A stretch of DNA of 64,000 nt from Mucidula mucida (lineage: Eukaryota > Basidiomycota > Agaricomycetes > Agaricales > Physalacriaceae), in the NCBI GenBank assembly GCA_015501055.1, contig JADNYV010000024.1, positions 1 through 64,000 of the forward strand. Reading direction: 5' to 3'. Positions 11,698 through 24,100 of this stretch are shown here, in pieces. Each line of letters begins with the position of its first letter. The stretch's first letter is position 1. The notes under the pieces were generated by a model. The model saw only the letters and a list, made by a program, of their open reading frames with translations, did not search any database and had not been told where the DNA came from. The translations under genes and the position numbers were made by a program.

Positions 11698-12908
11698 TGT
11701 CCATCCAGACCCTCAAAGATATCACAGCCGGCACCGCTGGGGGCATCTGCCAGGCGCGTTTCCTCGCCGCCTCCACCCCCCTTACACCCAATAACGAATG
11801 GCAATTATGACTAGGTTCTGGTCGGACAGCCGTTCGACATTGTCAAAGTCGTGAGTTAGCCGCGTTTATCCTCAATTCCTATCGGTATTTAAAAGCGCTT
11901 TCCCTAGCGAATGCAAACAGCTCCCAAGGGCACGTACAAGGGCATGCTGGATTGTGCCGGGGGCATCATGAAGAAGAGGTCCTCTCGCTTTTTACAAGGT
12001 ACGCCTGAACCTCCGATTTATCTACACTGTTGTAACATGCCCCCTAGGGAACACTTACACCGCTCTTGGGCATCGGTGTCTGCGTATCCATCCAGTTTGG
12101 AGTCATCGAGTGGATGAAACGGTTCTACGCTCAACAAAACATCCTAAACGGCCTGGGCGGCCCCTCAGGACTTGATCTCACAGGCTCCCAACTCGTCGTC
12201 TCTGGTGTTGCCGCTGGCCTAGCCAACGGCGTCGTGTCTGGCCCTGTAGAGCACATCCGTATACGTGAGTACACGTCCAACCTTCCTTCAACACCTAACA
12301 TTCCCGCGTAGGACTACAGACTCAGCCCGCGAAAAACCCAACATACGCTGGTCCCTATGACGCGATCAAAAAGATCTTCTCCTCACACGGAATCCAGGGA
12401 ATATACAAAGGCCAAGCAGTCACGCTCCTGCGCGAATCCACCGGTTACGGCGTCTACTTTTTGGCTTACGAGAAACTTGTACAGCGCGAGATGGCGACCA
12501 AGGGCATAAAACGCGACCAGATCAGTCCTCTAAACTCCGTTCTATACGGCGCGGCCGCGGGATATGCTGTATGTCCCCTCTGCACTGGAGATCCCCCCCT
12601 CTAATCGCGTTAACAGCTCTGGGCCGTCATTTACCCCATCGACATGGTCAAATCCCGCATGCAGACGGACGGCTTCTCACCGTCCACTGGCCAAAAGTAC
12701 TCTTCGACATGGAATTGTGTGAGTACGGTTTGGCGCACAGAGGGAATCAAGGCCTTTACGCGTGGTCTCGGTCCCACGCTTATCAGGTGAGAGGTTTCTT
12801 GCTTTCACCGACGCGTCCGTTCTTACTCCCCACAGGTCACCCTTCGCTAATGGTGCCACCTTCCTTGGCTTTGAGATGGCCATCCGTGTCCTTAGCCCAT
12901 CATCGTAG
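11698..12908 (+). CDS. Mitochondrial carrier family protein (SLC25; Ymc1/carnitine-carrier type)
   Basis: The reading shows the threefold carrier repeat. Repeat 1 has the signature GQPFDIVKVRMQT; repeat 2 has VVSGPVEHIRIRLQTQ; repeat 3 has YPIDMVKSRMQTD. LLGIGVCVSIQFGVIEWMKR and ANGATFLGFEMAIRVL lie in membrane helices. Family members exchange small metabolites across the inner mitochondrial membrane; this pattern is closest, by eye, to the Ymc1/Ymc2 and carnitine/acylcarnitine group, and the substrate is not certain. The first intron (11754-11814) begins GC rather than GT, and the exon join GICQ-VLVGQPFD supports that choice. Near 11974-11980 two G bases seem lost: the observed bases do not read the expected KKEGPLAFYK, while the following exon GTLTPLLGIG is in frame again. 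Confidence 0.88.
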
Positions 12909-13150
12909 AATACCCTATCTATACGCATTCCTATGTATCATTAGATGTTAGACCAAGCTTGCATTCTCATTCAACTTGAGGCATTATGCACCCGGTGAAG
13001 CTGCGTCTGTTTCTATCTATTTCCTACTGTTTGTTTTCTACTTACATGTAAAAGCACAAGTAGCTTATCAGATTCTTGTTACGGTCCGGTCTTTCCGTGT
13101 CTTCTCTTCCTTATTCAATCGAATCCCTTCTCTCGTCATTCGCAAGTCTA

Positions 13151-15083
13151 ATGGAGAAGAACAAAATCCTTCAAGAATTTCTGCGCGCGGTTCAGCTACG
13201 TACGGCTGGAGCAAAGTATACATCTTTAAGCGTAACGTGCTCGTTCAGCTTACTCTTTTCTGTTAGTACTCTCGAGGATATCATGGTTTCCCTCAAAGAT
13301 CATTTCCCCGCACTCCGTGACGATCGATTTCCTACCAGCTCTACCTCGGACATCGATTGTGTCGTCAGTGACCTGCACCGGCTGATAACAGCCATGAAAT
13401 TTCACCGAAATGCCCTCGTGCCCGCCCACCAGCTCCCTGACGATGTTCTTTCCCTGATATTCAGATACCACTGCTTCGGGGACCACGACACAGACATATA
13501 CACCCACCCACGCTGGGCGAATATCATGCATGTGTGTAGACGGTGGTACAATCTGGTCGTGCAAGACGGCTTCTTGTGGAGCTTTATCGATGCGGATGGT
13601 GGTTACCCTCACGCAGATTGCATAGCTAGATAAATTGAGCGATCCGGAAACTACCCTCTATCGATCCATCACAGTTTTGCCAAGGACTTGAGTATATATC
13701 CCCTCATGTTGGTACCCGAGATTCAGCGCATCGCCAGCCTGCACTTCACTGGATCGTGGTCAGACATGGCAGTGATATTCAACCACCTTTCGGCATCGGA
13801 GTCGAACCTGCCTCCACTTCATACGCTGCTCATAAAGACGTATCACGATACCAACGATGGGCCCAAAGCTGTAGTGCCAGATGCCTTCTTGACGCTTCCA
13901 AGCCTGCGGTGTTTGATCCTAAGCGATGTACGGGGGTTTCCGTCTCTCTCCTACCCCGTCATCTCGTTGTACTCGATCTCAACTGCCATCTCAATGAACC
14001 ACCTACAGATATATGGCTCTTCCTCGGCCTCTTGTCGCACATGTCCAACTCACAAATACTTAAGCTACACACCTTCTTTTCTCTCACTCGGAGGGACGGA
14101 ATCCTTACCCCTCTTCCTACCATCAATCTTCCAAAACTTGACGAATTTTCCTTTACCAGTTCGTTTGGTTCCCTTGGCACTTTTTTGCGCGTTTTGCAGA
14201 TACCCGCCCCATGCCTCCTCCATCTGTCCAATCAAACCCCAGTGGCAAATCACACGGGTCAAATCTCCTACCTCATATACTGTCTCACTTGCGACGAAGG
14301 TGGAGCGCTCCTGGAGTCGCGCCTTTGCGGATGTTGAGATTGGAGGCCAGGATAGGTACAAGTCGCCCGTATGACCTGAACGTTGATGGTTTTAGCCACA
14401 CAAACAAAAAGCTTCCCGACTTCATCCATAATCCCAACACAGCAGACCTTTCGATGCAATTCTTCTTCACCCGAGGCAAATATCGAAACCGCGTTTGCAA
14501 GCGTCTGTTCCGAGCAGTGGGCAAATTCGTACAGGTGCTCTACGTGCAAACCACCCCCGCTCATCAACTAACCATGGGATGGTGGAAAGTGGCCCTCCTG
14601 AGTCTCCCCGCCCTAGGCGAAGTGCGAGTGTCGGCAGACTTTCAAACCATGCTCAACTTTTGTCATGTCCTCTCAAACTTAACCATAACGCATCCCAACA
14701 ACTATCCACGTCTCACGACAATCGATGTCACCAAGACGCCCGCATATCTCTTACGCCATCGATATTCGGCTGCAGTGTTCGAAGAACACAGACTGTTATC
14801 TGTCAAAATCGCCGAGAGCATTGTTGCTCTCGTTGAGCGGTTGAAGGAGGTCGACGCAGGGCTTCCTTTACTTTCCGTCGACGTTGACTATCATGAATGG
14901 CCAGGTTGGGTTGACGCCAGGAGAATTGCTCCATCGGTCGGTTCTTTCAAGTATAGTGACACCGAGGTGTATAACTACTCCGTGCTGAAAGCAAATCATT
15001 CGGCATATCGTGCGAGACGTATGGAGATCATGAAGGATGTTCCTGAATACGAGGAGCTTCGTTATGAAGAATTCGATGATTAG
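13151..15083 (+). CDS. F-box protein with degenerate leucine-rich region, frame broken
   Basis: After a short first exon and an intron ending near 13265, an F-box-like motif appears: PAHQLPDDVLSLIFRYHCFG, followed by WANIMHVCRRWYNLV and a Trp near DGFLWSFID. The rest is Leu-rich, as in the large Agaricomycete F-box families (for example LPSLRCLILSDV, LPRHLVVLDLNCHLN, LLSLPALGEVRVSADF). Such proteins act as substrate adaptors of SCF ubiquitin ligases. The frame is interrupted by an in-frame TAA at 13631-13633 and by single-base losses near 13928-13936 and 14321-14326. The peptides on either side continue sensibly, so this is one gene, either a young pseudogene or one carrying sequence errors. 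The final 290 residues are uninterrupted. Confidence 0.65.
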
Positions 15084-15200
15084 ATCTCGACGGCTTGTAA
15101 GTACCAATGTGTATGTTACCAAAGCCTACATCAATAGTCGTATCTAAAATGCCTATAGAACATCAGTTCAACCGTTTTTTACAACGTGACCGAACGAAAC

Positions 15201-17393
15201 TTACTGGTTTTCATAGTCTGTCATGTCGGCTTCAGCTGCCAGACGTCCAAGATGCTCTTGCTCCTCCTTGGATAATCCTTTTGACAATGCCAATATGTCG
15301 CGTCTGCGGTTCTCGTATATGTAGTACCATCTCCAAGCAAGCATGGCAACTATCTCTACGCCGTACTAGTAGTGTATGAGTCCCCCCATTCTCCGAGAAG
15401 ATGGGATTGGGTCACTCACGAAGATAGCGGAAATGAGAATGGCGGGTACATATCGAGGCGCCCATTTCGCCTGGAAGACTTGACTTCCTACAGAGTTGCC
15501 GACGCAATATGCGACCTGACATCCACCATGAAATTCAACCAGTGTTTGGCGGAAGAGACATTATGAAAGACGTACGAAGAGAATTACTGAAGTAACAGAC
15601 TTTTTTGTTCGCCCTGCCACATTGCTGGGGACGAAGGTCCACAGCAACAGTCCCGCCACATCTCCACTGTGTAGTACCGCATAATCAGCACCGAACACAT
15701 CTGAGAAGGCAACGCTTGGACTCACGTCACGGTCATGAAATACGTGCCCCATTTTGACCACAGATGGGCATCGTCGTCGGGTTGCAGAGCCGTCGCAAGC
15801 ATTCCGACGAACGCAGGGATAATAGCAATGACGATAACGAGAAAGCGTATTCGTTTAAATCTTCGCGTTAGGTATCCAACAGTCAAGAACCAGACAATTG
15901 ACAGCGCGTGACGAGGTACAGTGCCCTGTGCGATGGTCTCCAGGTTTGTGAATCCAAAGGACACATATACGAGACTTCCAAACGACGTTGTACCGCCACT
16001 AAAATGGGGGGGTTAGGTCCTGCCGAGGAGACGAACAACGCGTTACTTACTTTGGGAGCGCATTCACAATGGAGACGAAGAAAAAGAAGTACGTCTGGGG
16101 ATCTTTGAACGCGACCTTGACTTGGTCCCACTTCCAATCGCCATGCTTTGACCGATCAGAGCCTGTTTGATTTCCGACGATACGTGCGGCAGCCATACGT
16201 TTCTCAGCCTCAGTTAACCACCACACTTCACGAGGAGTTCTAGTAGGCAGCATGACGTGTAAGACATTGCAGAGCAGCTATCATAAGACTCACCCGATGA
16301 TGAGGAACGTTATTATCGACATCAGAATGGTAAATCCACCCACTACAGGAGGATTAGCATAGGTAGACCGCGAAGACAGAACTTACGAAAGAAGCTGATC
16401 CCTCGCCATGCGTCAATACCGCCCGGATTTTTCAAGGCTGCCGTGCCAATGCCATCTAGTTTCAAGTCAGCACGAATGAAGGCTCCGGAAGGCATAACAC
16501 TCACACATGCACAGACTCGATATAATACCAAACCCTGACACGCGTGATTAGTGTGTTCAGATAGCAAGGCATGGCTTGCGACTTACCGGCGTTAGCTGTT
16601 CCCCAAATGACACCGCGCATAGCATGCTCTTCCGTCTTATACCAGGCTCCTGAAGCACGAGAGTTAGGAACGAAAAACGCTCTCTTGAACCAACCTACCC
16701 GTAAGAAGCAAGAATGCGGGAGAAATAACCATTCAAAACCGCCTAAACAGAATTTCGTTAGTGTTTAAACAGCAGAACCGAACATACCCTGTAGAGCGCG
16801 GAGCACCATCATCTGAGGCCAAGTCTGAACAAATCCAGTACACAGGACGATAACGCCCCATATGAACATGAAAACGCCGAGCAGTTTTCCGATGTTGATT
16901 CGCTGCATGAGGTAGTTGCCGGGCGCCTCGCAGACGAGATACGTGACATAGAAGATGGTGGTCAGCAGCGCGTATTGTTGTCCGACCATTCCCAGATCTT
17001 TGCGCATGTTGAATCTAAGAAACCGTAGGACGCGTCATGGGGCGGGGAAGGACGCGCAAAAACTCACGTTGCCTGCGTCGAGATGCCCGTCTTGTCGGCC
17101 TGTTGCAAACCATACAAGATCCACATGAGAGGCAGCATGACCCAGTCAATTTTCCGCGCAAGCTTCTTGAATTCCGCCTCGGTATACTGGTCTGAAGGAA
17201 GCACGTTTAGCTAGCTACGTTATGGTCAAAATATGAACAAGAAACACTCACCCGCAGCAGCAACGGTGTCTATCGCAGCCTCCTTCTCTGACTCGGGGAT
17301 GGCGTCCAGAGCATGAAGTTCGACCACAGGCTCCTTGTAATTGGCGATGGAGCTGTCTTTCTCCGTATCGCTGTACGCGGAGGACGACGGCAT
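15201..17393 (-). CDS. MFS transporter, anion:cation symporter family (Dal5/allantoate permease type)
   Basis: The protein starts MPSSSAYSDTEKDSSIANYK, a hydrophilic cytosolic tail, and is split by many short introns. Membrane segments include TTIFYVTYLVCEAPGNYLMQ and LGVFMFIWGVIVLCTGF, followed by MVLRALQGMFGSAV, a typical ACS-family signature. The central loop has REVWWLTEAEKRMAAARIVG and DPQTYFFFFVSIVNALP, both characteristic of Dal5-type permeases. The C-terminus reads LAWRWYYIYENRRRD and ends MTDYENQ. Family members import allantoate, nicotinate, small carboxylates or vitamins; the substrate here is unknown. It is divergent from the amidohydrolase gene, which suggests the two might share regulation and substrate chemistry. 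Confidence 0.85.
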
Positions 17394-17622
17394 AGTGGTA
17401 ACAGCGAAGGCTTCCTCGGCGAAGGTCTCATGATAACTCGTAGGTATTTAACATACTACGCATGCATGATTGCCTGTAAATCCCGATAAGAAAAACGCGC
17501 CTAAGATTGAACGTCAGGAGACAGGTCCTATCTATCACGGCTGCGTTCCTCGGGAGGGATCCATCTAAAGGAACTCGGCCGTGGCAGGAAAGAGGAACTC
17601 GTGAGAGAACGAAGCATAATCC
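17394..17622. promoter_or_regulatory. Shared divergent promoter region of permease and amidohydrolase
   Basis: Only about 230 bases separate the two start codons, so the promoters must overlap or abut. No TATA box or activator site could be assigned with confidence. Confidence 0.35.
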
Positions 17623-19013
17623 ATGTCTCTCAGAGCCATCCGCGCCTCGAAACTACTCACCACGAGCTCTGCCGAGCTCATCAACGATGGTGGCATCCTT
17701 GTCTCGGTTGCAGATGGGAAGATCCTAGCAGCAGGCCCTTGGACCAGTATAACACCACTTTTAGTTGAAGACACCACCGCGATAGTAACTTCTCTCGAGG
17801 GAACCTAACCCTCATGCCTGGCTTCATCGACGGGCACATCCACATATCGGCGGATCCAGCAGCAGCGAGCACCGACACGTCAAAGATCAGGTCTGACAAG
17901 GAAGGCATTTTGGAAACCAACGCTCTCCGCCTTTTGGACGGTGGTGTTACGACGGCGCGCGATCTGGGCTGTCCGGGGACGTTGACGATAGATCTGAAGA
18001 GGCGCATCGACACGGGGGAGATCATGGGACCGCGATTGCTTTGCGCGAATGCGCCGATCACTGTGAGACGGGGGCATTGTTGGGCGATGGGGGGTGAAGC
18101 GGAGGGTGTAGCGGAGGTGACGGAGATGGCGAAGCGGAGACTTGATGAAGGGGTGGATGCATCAAGGTTATGGTCACGGTTCGTTGTACATAGTCCATTA
18201 CAACAAGTCCACTTGCTCAAGCATAAATTAACAGGGCGGCTTCATGACAGCTGGTTCACATCCATCAGAGGCGAGATACTCCTTGGAAGAAATGAAGGCG
18301 ATAGCAGATACTGCACACGCGAGAGGTATACGCGTGACGACACACGCAATGGGCGCGGAAGGGATCCGCCGAGCAGTCGAAGCTGGGTTTGACAGCCTGG
18401 AGCATTGCAGCTGGAGCACAAAGACAGGAACACAATTCGATCCGGATATCGCATCCCTCATAGTCAAACGTGGCGTAGCAGTCTGTCCAAGTGAGTTAAT
18501 TCAAGGTCTTGTATATGAGCCGAAAGAGCTCAAAGCGTTTTAGCGATGAACACCGCGTGTCTCGCAGGAGAGAACTACTTCTGTCCCTGGGACCACAGAG
18601 AGAAAATTGTGGAAAACATCGCAAAGCTCCGCCAACTCGGTGCAAAGGTTTTCATGGGCACCGACAATGGTATCGGGCATTGTCCATTTGAGCGCTACGC
18701 AGATGGCCTGCAGGCTCTGACCGACGCTGGATACACACCGCGGGAGCTCGTCGCATGTTGCACCGACATTGCCGCGGACGTCTGTGGTCTCTCGAAAGTA
18801 ACGGGGAAGCTCTTGCCTGGGTACGACGCGGACATCATCGCAGTTGAAGGCAATCCTTTGGAGACCGTAGAGGCGTTCTCCAGACCGAAATTTGTCATGG
18901 CTCGCGGTCGGGAACACAAGCTGACGCCTATCGCTCCATTGGCGCACGACCATACAGAGAAAGTGATGCAGATAATGAGCGTGTTGCGGAAAGGCGCAGG
19001 TTTAGATACGTGA
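17623..19013 (+). CDS. Metal-dependent amidohydrolase (imidazolonepropionase/prolidase-like)
   Basis: The reading begins [20 protein letters not shown] with an N-terminal beta-sandwich segment, then [15 protein letters not shown], carrying the HxH metal site, [12 protein letters not shown], and THAMG with a later histidine. SLEHCSW and [15 protein letters not shown] supply the final metal ligand region. It ends with [17 protein letters not shown], the usual closing sandwich. Introns lie near 18179-18235 and 18492-18541. Two single-base losses, near 17801-17803 (NLTLMPGF expected) and near 18160 (DAIKVMVTG expected), break the frame. Family members hydrolyse cyclic amides, dipeptides or related C-N bonds; the substrate is open. 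Its divergent neighbour is a permease of a family that often takes up amide or carboxylate nitrogen compounds. Confidence 0.85.
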
Positions 19014-19217
19014 CTCGTCAGGCCCAGGTGAAAAAGTTGAACACTATTAGGAAGCTGTAATAAGTACTACACAACGTAACACGTAGAGACAGAGTGATTT
19101 CAAGCACAACCAAACCGTTAACCACAAGAAAAAATTAGTCCATGTTGTCAGCTCCTCCAGAATTTAGCATGTCCAAGAGGCCTGGGAAACATTTAGAAAT
19201 GCTCTCAAAAAAAGGAG

Positions 19218-20435
19218 TCAACGAGAATCGCGTACATCAGGTGTTCCACGATCGGTAGTCGACTGGTACGGTTCTTCACCAAGACATTCAGCCAAAGTGA
19301 CGAGCTCATAGCCGGCGGCTTGAAGACGCTCGATAGCGTATGGCAACACATCATGCGCGGTAGTCTCTGTATATAACGTTGGACATCAGTCTCTTCGATA
19401 GAAAAGGAATTCAACACTCACCGTAAACCTCGTGGTTCAAAGCAAGGATCGTGTCCGGGTGCTCCGCGATAACATCCCTGTACAATTTCTTGCTTTGCGA
19501 GACGGTGGCGCCGACAGAGTCTTCGGAGCTAACAACATACATGTCGGGAGACGTTGACTGACGAATAACATTTCACGGCTCACTCAAAGTCCCAGATGAT
19601 AACCTTCTGACCACGCGCCTCGGCAGCCTCGCGGACCAATTTGTTGTAATTGCCGTATGCTAACGAAGAACGTTGATGAGCGCGTAAAGACACTCAATGG
19701 TCGATACATACGGGGTCGCATGAACGCCGGGGAAACGCCGACAATTCTCTCGAGGGCCTCTACAAGTCCGGTCAATTAACTCTTGTTGTCACCACAGACG
19801 AGAGCTACTCACGTTCAACGCGCCACATCTCATCGTGGACTAAAAACCATCATCATCCATCGGCAAACACACCAAATAAAACGACGCGTCGTACTTTGGT
19901 CCCACGTCAGGGTAGTAAGGTCCTCGTGTGCCCAAGTGTGCGAGGCGACCTGATGACCATTGTCGTACGCATACCGAATCCTGTCAATGTTGGCGCTGTC
20001 GTAGATGCACCCATCTGTCCCACACATCATCAGCTCGTACGACTCGGAAAACAATCACAACTCACAGTTGTTGCCATCTAAGTATGAACGCGTGGTTAGA
20101 ATTCACAATTTGAATTCACCACGGGCTTACTGAAGAAGAATGTTCCCTTTGCGCCGGCCGCGTTCAAGGTGTCGACGATGTCGTACCTTGTTTAGAAAAC
20201 AAGTTCAGGTCCCCCCCCCACAAAAAGATCTGAATACTTACATATACTCGTACGGTCCATCGTCCTTTAAAAACGTCAATATGGGCTTTAACACGAAGAA
20301 CTACCGACGTACAAAAGTGAGAGCGACCGTATTCGACTTCGTACAGTGCCGAATCGCCTTTTGCGCGCGGTCTTCAAGCGGAGAGGCCGTAGCAAGCGCC
20401 GCAAACAAGGTAGCAGCGAGAACAGAGAACAACAT
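19218..20435 (-). CDS. Secreted polysaccharide deacetylase (CE4; chitin deacetylase-like)
   Basis: MLFSVLAATLFAALATASPL is a signal peptide. The CE4 motifs come in order: VALTFDDGPYEYM (catalytic base and metal Asp, split by an intron after Phe), GAKGTFFF, NGHQVASHTWAHEDLTTL (the H-x3-H metal site), PAFMRPPYGNYN, VIIWDFDSEDS, and LALNHEVYETTA (the late histidine). The product would remove N-acetyl groups from chitin or related polymers outside the cell, for wall modification or nutrient use. The length of about 250 residues is typical of small fungal members; there is no chitin-binding module and no GPI-type tail. The last residues are GTPDVRDSR. The reading appears intact across its short introns. 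Confidence 0.9.
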
Positions 20436-21008
20436 CGTGAGAGGGTGGAAACCTGGGGAAAGCTGAGGCTAGAGGAACCACATCACGCTCTAGTGCAATT
20501 TATGTGTTTTACCGCCCTGCTTGGCCTCATGTTCCCATGTTGCTGATGACAGACATGATTATCCTCCGTTGGATATTGGTCGGATATGCGAGTGATATGC
20601 GGGCCCAGGCGCAGGGTGGTGGATATAAGGACAATCAGGAACACAGTCACGATTTGCAACTCAGCCGCCATGGACGATCTCCTGTTGTAAACGCGCCATA
20701 ATCTGTGAGTGGTAGACCCCGTGGCAGCCTAAATGGAAAGAGTCAAGACCACGGCGGAAGCTGACCCGACGGTTCTCGATGGCCCTTTTGTTGAGGGTAG
20801 GCGTGATAGCGATCGATGTCAGGCAAGCCGCCACACAGAAATGCTGACTAAGTGTGTTCAATTAAACTGTTTTGAGGTTAACGACGGATGACTCGTCGCC
20901 AACGATTAACGCTTTAGCGATCCTGGCGCCAACGCTTGGGAGTCGAACCTCGACGATAACAGTAATCCTGTAGATTTGTGTATTCTCCTCGTGGTTTTAT
21001 GAACGACT
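20436..21008. other. Intergenic region
   Basis: Upstream of the deacetylase and downstream of the aminotransferase. No coding support on either strand. Confidence 0.4.
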
Positions 21009-22973
21009 CTAGAGCCCCCAAGCGCGAGCATACACTTTTGCCATTCTCTGAATCCCAACCTCCATATCTTCTCTCTGTACCAATAGTTAGTAAACGATCG
21101 CGAGCAACGTGGACAACATACCGTAGTCATCGAATACGCCAGACGGAAGAAGATTTCGTATGATTGTCCACCTGCAGCCGACGTCGAGCGCAGGCCCTGG
21201 CCTTCCCAAGGGCTATGAACAATTAAGTATTCACAATCAATCACAGATACAACGCAAACGTACGTGTAATATGATCCTGGCGTCAGTAAGACCTAGCACC
21301 ATCGCTCAGTACACACAAGCTCCCGCACAGATCAAGAAATACCTTTTCATCTGCCAACTCCAACCAAAGTTTCTTCTCATACTCCGCCTCCGGATCGTCG
21401 TGCATCCCCTCTTTCATCGCCTCATAATCCCCATTCCCCTCCAAATACAACTTGCACCACAAAAACATCCCCGCACGCGGGGGAATAAAACTAAAAATCC
21501 GCGTCCGCGTCCCCTTTGAATAGGCCACCATCCCCTCCCCATTCTTTCCTTCCTCAACATCAAACGCCCTTCCAATAGCCTCGCACATCCACGTCCGGCG
21601 CATCTCATACTGTGAGCGTAGGCGCGACAGCCAGACGAGATATCCGCTGATACCTGGGCCCCAAGATTGCAGCAGCTGCGTGATAATGACTTGACTCCAT
21701 CCAGAGGGCGTCTGCGTCGTCACCTCAGTGGCGCGCAACAGTCGTTCCGCGAAGAGCGGGTTGGCGGTGAACCACCCCAGGCGGTTGCCCGGCGCGAGCG
21801 TCTTGCTGAAGCTGTCCAGTCGAATGACGCGGCCCTCGGTGTCAAAGTGGAGGAACGTTTTTTCTAACGAATCGAGAAACGCTTCCTCGTTGTACGGCCG
21901 TGCGTTACCGTGAGTTTGACCAGAAACATACGCTTCGAATTGCAAGAAGTAGTACGGATCGTCTTCGACGATGATGAGATCTGTAGCGTTATGTCAGATT
22001 ATCAGGAAAGAGCGAGGCAGCTGGTGAATGAACCGTATTTGGAACAAATCGCGTATATTCCTGTTTGCGCGTAGAAGACATGGTGCTGCCCGTTGGGTTC
22101 TGTCCAGTTGGGACAGTGCTATCGCGCTCATTGGTACGGAGATATTGTACCAAATCTCGACTCACTATAGGACGTGAGGGCGTTTGACACCAGGGTGCGT
22201 CGTATCCCAGTCGCGAAGAGTGTTTTCGAGAGCATCAGCGCACATTCCATCACCATCAATCTCGACTATGGAGGAGTTCAACATAAGTTTAGTCACGAAG
22301 GATTCAGAACATACCGGGGACGCCTTTACACCCCATGGGAATCCACAGGCCTGGGCACTAGGATACGTGTGTCTTTCGATGATGATGTATTCGCCAGCCT
22401 CACTGATGGATGTCAGACTCGAGTCATGAAAGAAAACGCGTAAAGGTTTACCAGAGGAGCTGAACCCTTTCGTCCAAGCATCAGTATTTCCACTGTGCAT
22501 AAGGACATCGAATTTTTGTAAGCAGGCTTGTAGACGCGTGATGTAAAGTCGTGCGCGTATTTAAGTAACCATTTAAGACCTGTGGCTGGAGCTACACGAT
22601 TTGTTAGTAGGATCTTTACACAGACAAGTGCACGAACAATATTGCAACCCAGTGGCCAAATCAACAGGGTCATCAGGCGATGTCGCGAACTTTGGAATGG
22701 CGACGTGCATGAGCTCGGAGAGACATCCTGTTCAAGACTAGCCTCCGGGTATAGATGTCCGCTTCGAGACATGCGAATGGGAAAAGCGAAGGATGAGGGA
22801 GGCCGCCCGCGAGGCTCACCATGCCGTCCAAGAACATGTATTTCATGATGTCTGCAAAGGGGTATCAGCATCACCATCGACGAGTAAACCCGCTGAACAA
22901 CCTTTCAGAGGACTAGGGCTCCTCGATTTTGAAAGAGTGCTGAGATGGTGGGAGAAATCCATGGCGTCCATAG
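21009..22973 (-). CDS. PLP-dependent aminotransferase, class I/II (aromatic Aro8-like)
   Basis: Several exons read MDAMDFSHHLSTLSKSRSP, then MVSLAGGLPHPSLFPF, a common start for Aro8/KAT-type enzymes, then ATGLKWLLKYAHDF. VEIDGDGMCADALENTLRDW precedes a PTGQNPTGSTMS stretch and a DLIIVEDDPYYFLQFEAY stretch with the Asp and Tyr that hold the cofactor. IRLDSFSKTLAPGNRLGW holds the PLP-binding Lys. IPPRAGMFLWCKLYL and, in the last exon, FFRLAYSMTTREDMEVGIQR complete the fold. Such enzymes transaminate aromatic amino acids, kynurenine or 2-aminoadipate. The join between the exon ending LADEKV and the exon beginning PWEGQG is unclear, and a small exon or an indel may lie at 21200-21310. Confidence 0.8.
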
Positions 22974-23412
22974 TGATGAAGAGTGTGGGGTGTCGACGCG
23001 GTTTATAAAGTCGAAAATTAAGAAGGCTCAAAAGTGACTCGCCCAAGGTACGAAGATTGGCCTGTTTCAAATTGATGCGATAAGACGGTCGGATGTTGAT
23101 GTCCGCAGTATACGGGAAAGGAACTGATATTTAAGGCAGTTATAAAATTTGGCCACGGCAGTTCTGTGGTAATGAGCGTCGCATAAGGGAGATTGATGAC
23201 AAACCAGCTCGAACGTTCCGGCAAGTGACCTATGTCAGCCACGTCCTATTAATTGGGCAGGTGGCTGGAGGACCTCCGTTTGACCTCCGTGAATAGCGTC
23301 TTGGCAACTTCTTGTCGCGTAAGGAAGAATCATCAAACATGCATCGAATAACGGGACACGAATGGCACTTGGAATTTGGAACGTATAAAGTACGCAATCG
23401 TGCTGTTGACGT
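22974..23412. other. Intergenic region between aminotransferase and FKBP
   Basis: Both flanking genes are on the minus strand, so this holds the aminotransferase promoter and the FKBP 3' flank. No other feature seen. Confidence 0.4.
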
Positions 23413-24028
23413 TTACAACTCGTCGCGCTTTGCGCTGGTGAGTCCAACTAATTCGACGTCGAAAACTAGTGCCGAGTTTGCAGGAATGACGGAACCAAAT
23501 CCACGGGCGCCTAGACAATTGTAAACGACGAGGACGTGGAGAAACAGACTGTTACGCACCATAGGCTTTGTGGGATGGAATAGTCAAAGTGCGCTTTTCG
23601 TTGACACACATACCCTGGAGACCTTCGTCCCAACCTTTAATGACTTGACCGACACCGACTAAAGGATATAGTCAACAACGGAAAACATGATGATATTGCT
23701 TGCTTACGGGTCAAGGGAAGAGGTTGGTTTCGGTCAAAGCTGCAGCACGAATAAGTACTAGTCGACTCTGTCCGTCACGTCGCGCTCACCTCGAATCAAA
23801 CTTGTTCCCATTTGAGAACAGTTTTCCTGTCTACAAGCGTGTAATGAGCGTGATGCAGTGACCAATGCTGGCTGCGCACGTAGTGAACTTTGATAGAGTC
23901 GCCTGTTTGGGCCTTGACAGTGCAGTCCTCTGGTGTAAACGTGGTCTCGATGACGAGCTCGGCGGGGGCTCAGCAGCCCACACGGCGGCGACGAAGACAA
24001 GGGCGGATATCCATCGAGAGAGCTGCAT
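23413..24028 (-). CDS. FPR2: FKBP-type peptidyl-prolyl isomerase of the endoplasmic reticulum (FKBP2/Fpr2)
   Basis: [20 protein letters not shown] is a signal peptide. It is followed by [61 protein letters not shown], and then [20 protein letters not shown] and [14 protein letters not shown], the complete FKBP fold with its Asp, Trp and Phe pocket residues. The end SAKRDEL is an ER-retention signal of the HDEL/KDEL class. The enzyme would speed proline isomerisation during secretory protein folding. Four short introns are present. A C-run at 23964-23968 has lost one base just after the signal peptide; restoring it joins AAEPP to AELVIETT. The gene starts only 72 bases from the AFG1 gene. Confidence 0.92.
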
Positions 24029-24100
24029 TGTCGTGGTTAAGAGTAAGTGTGATGGTATCCCACGCTTTGCCCTCTGACCACCACCACCAATCGCGTCGAA

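Noticed and set aside
20930..20965. TTCGA-type sequence like a tRNA T-loop on the minus strand
   Set aside because: The flanking bases do not form a T-stem, and no acceptor, D or anticodon arms are nearby.
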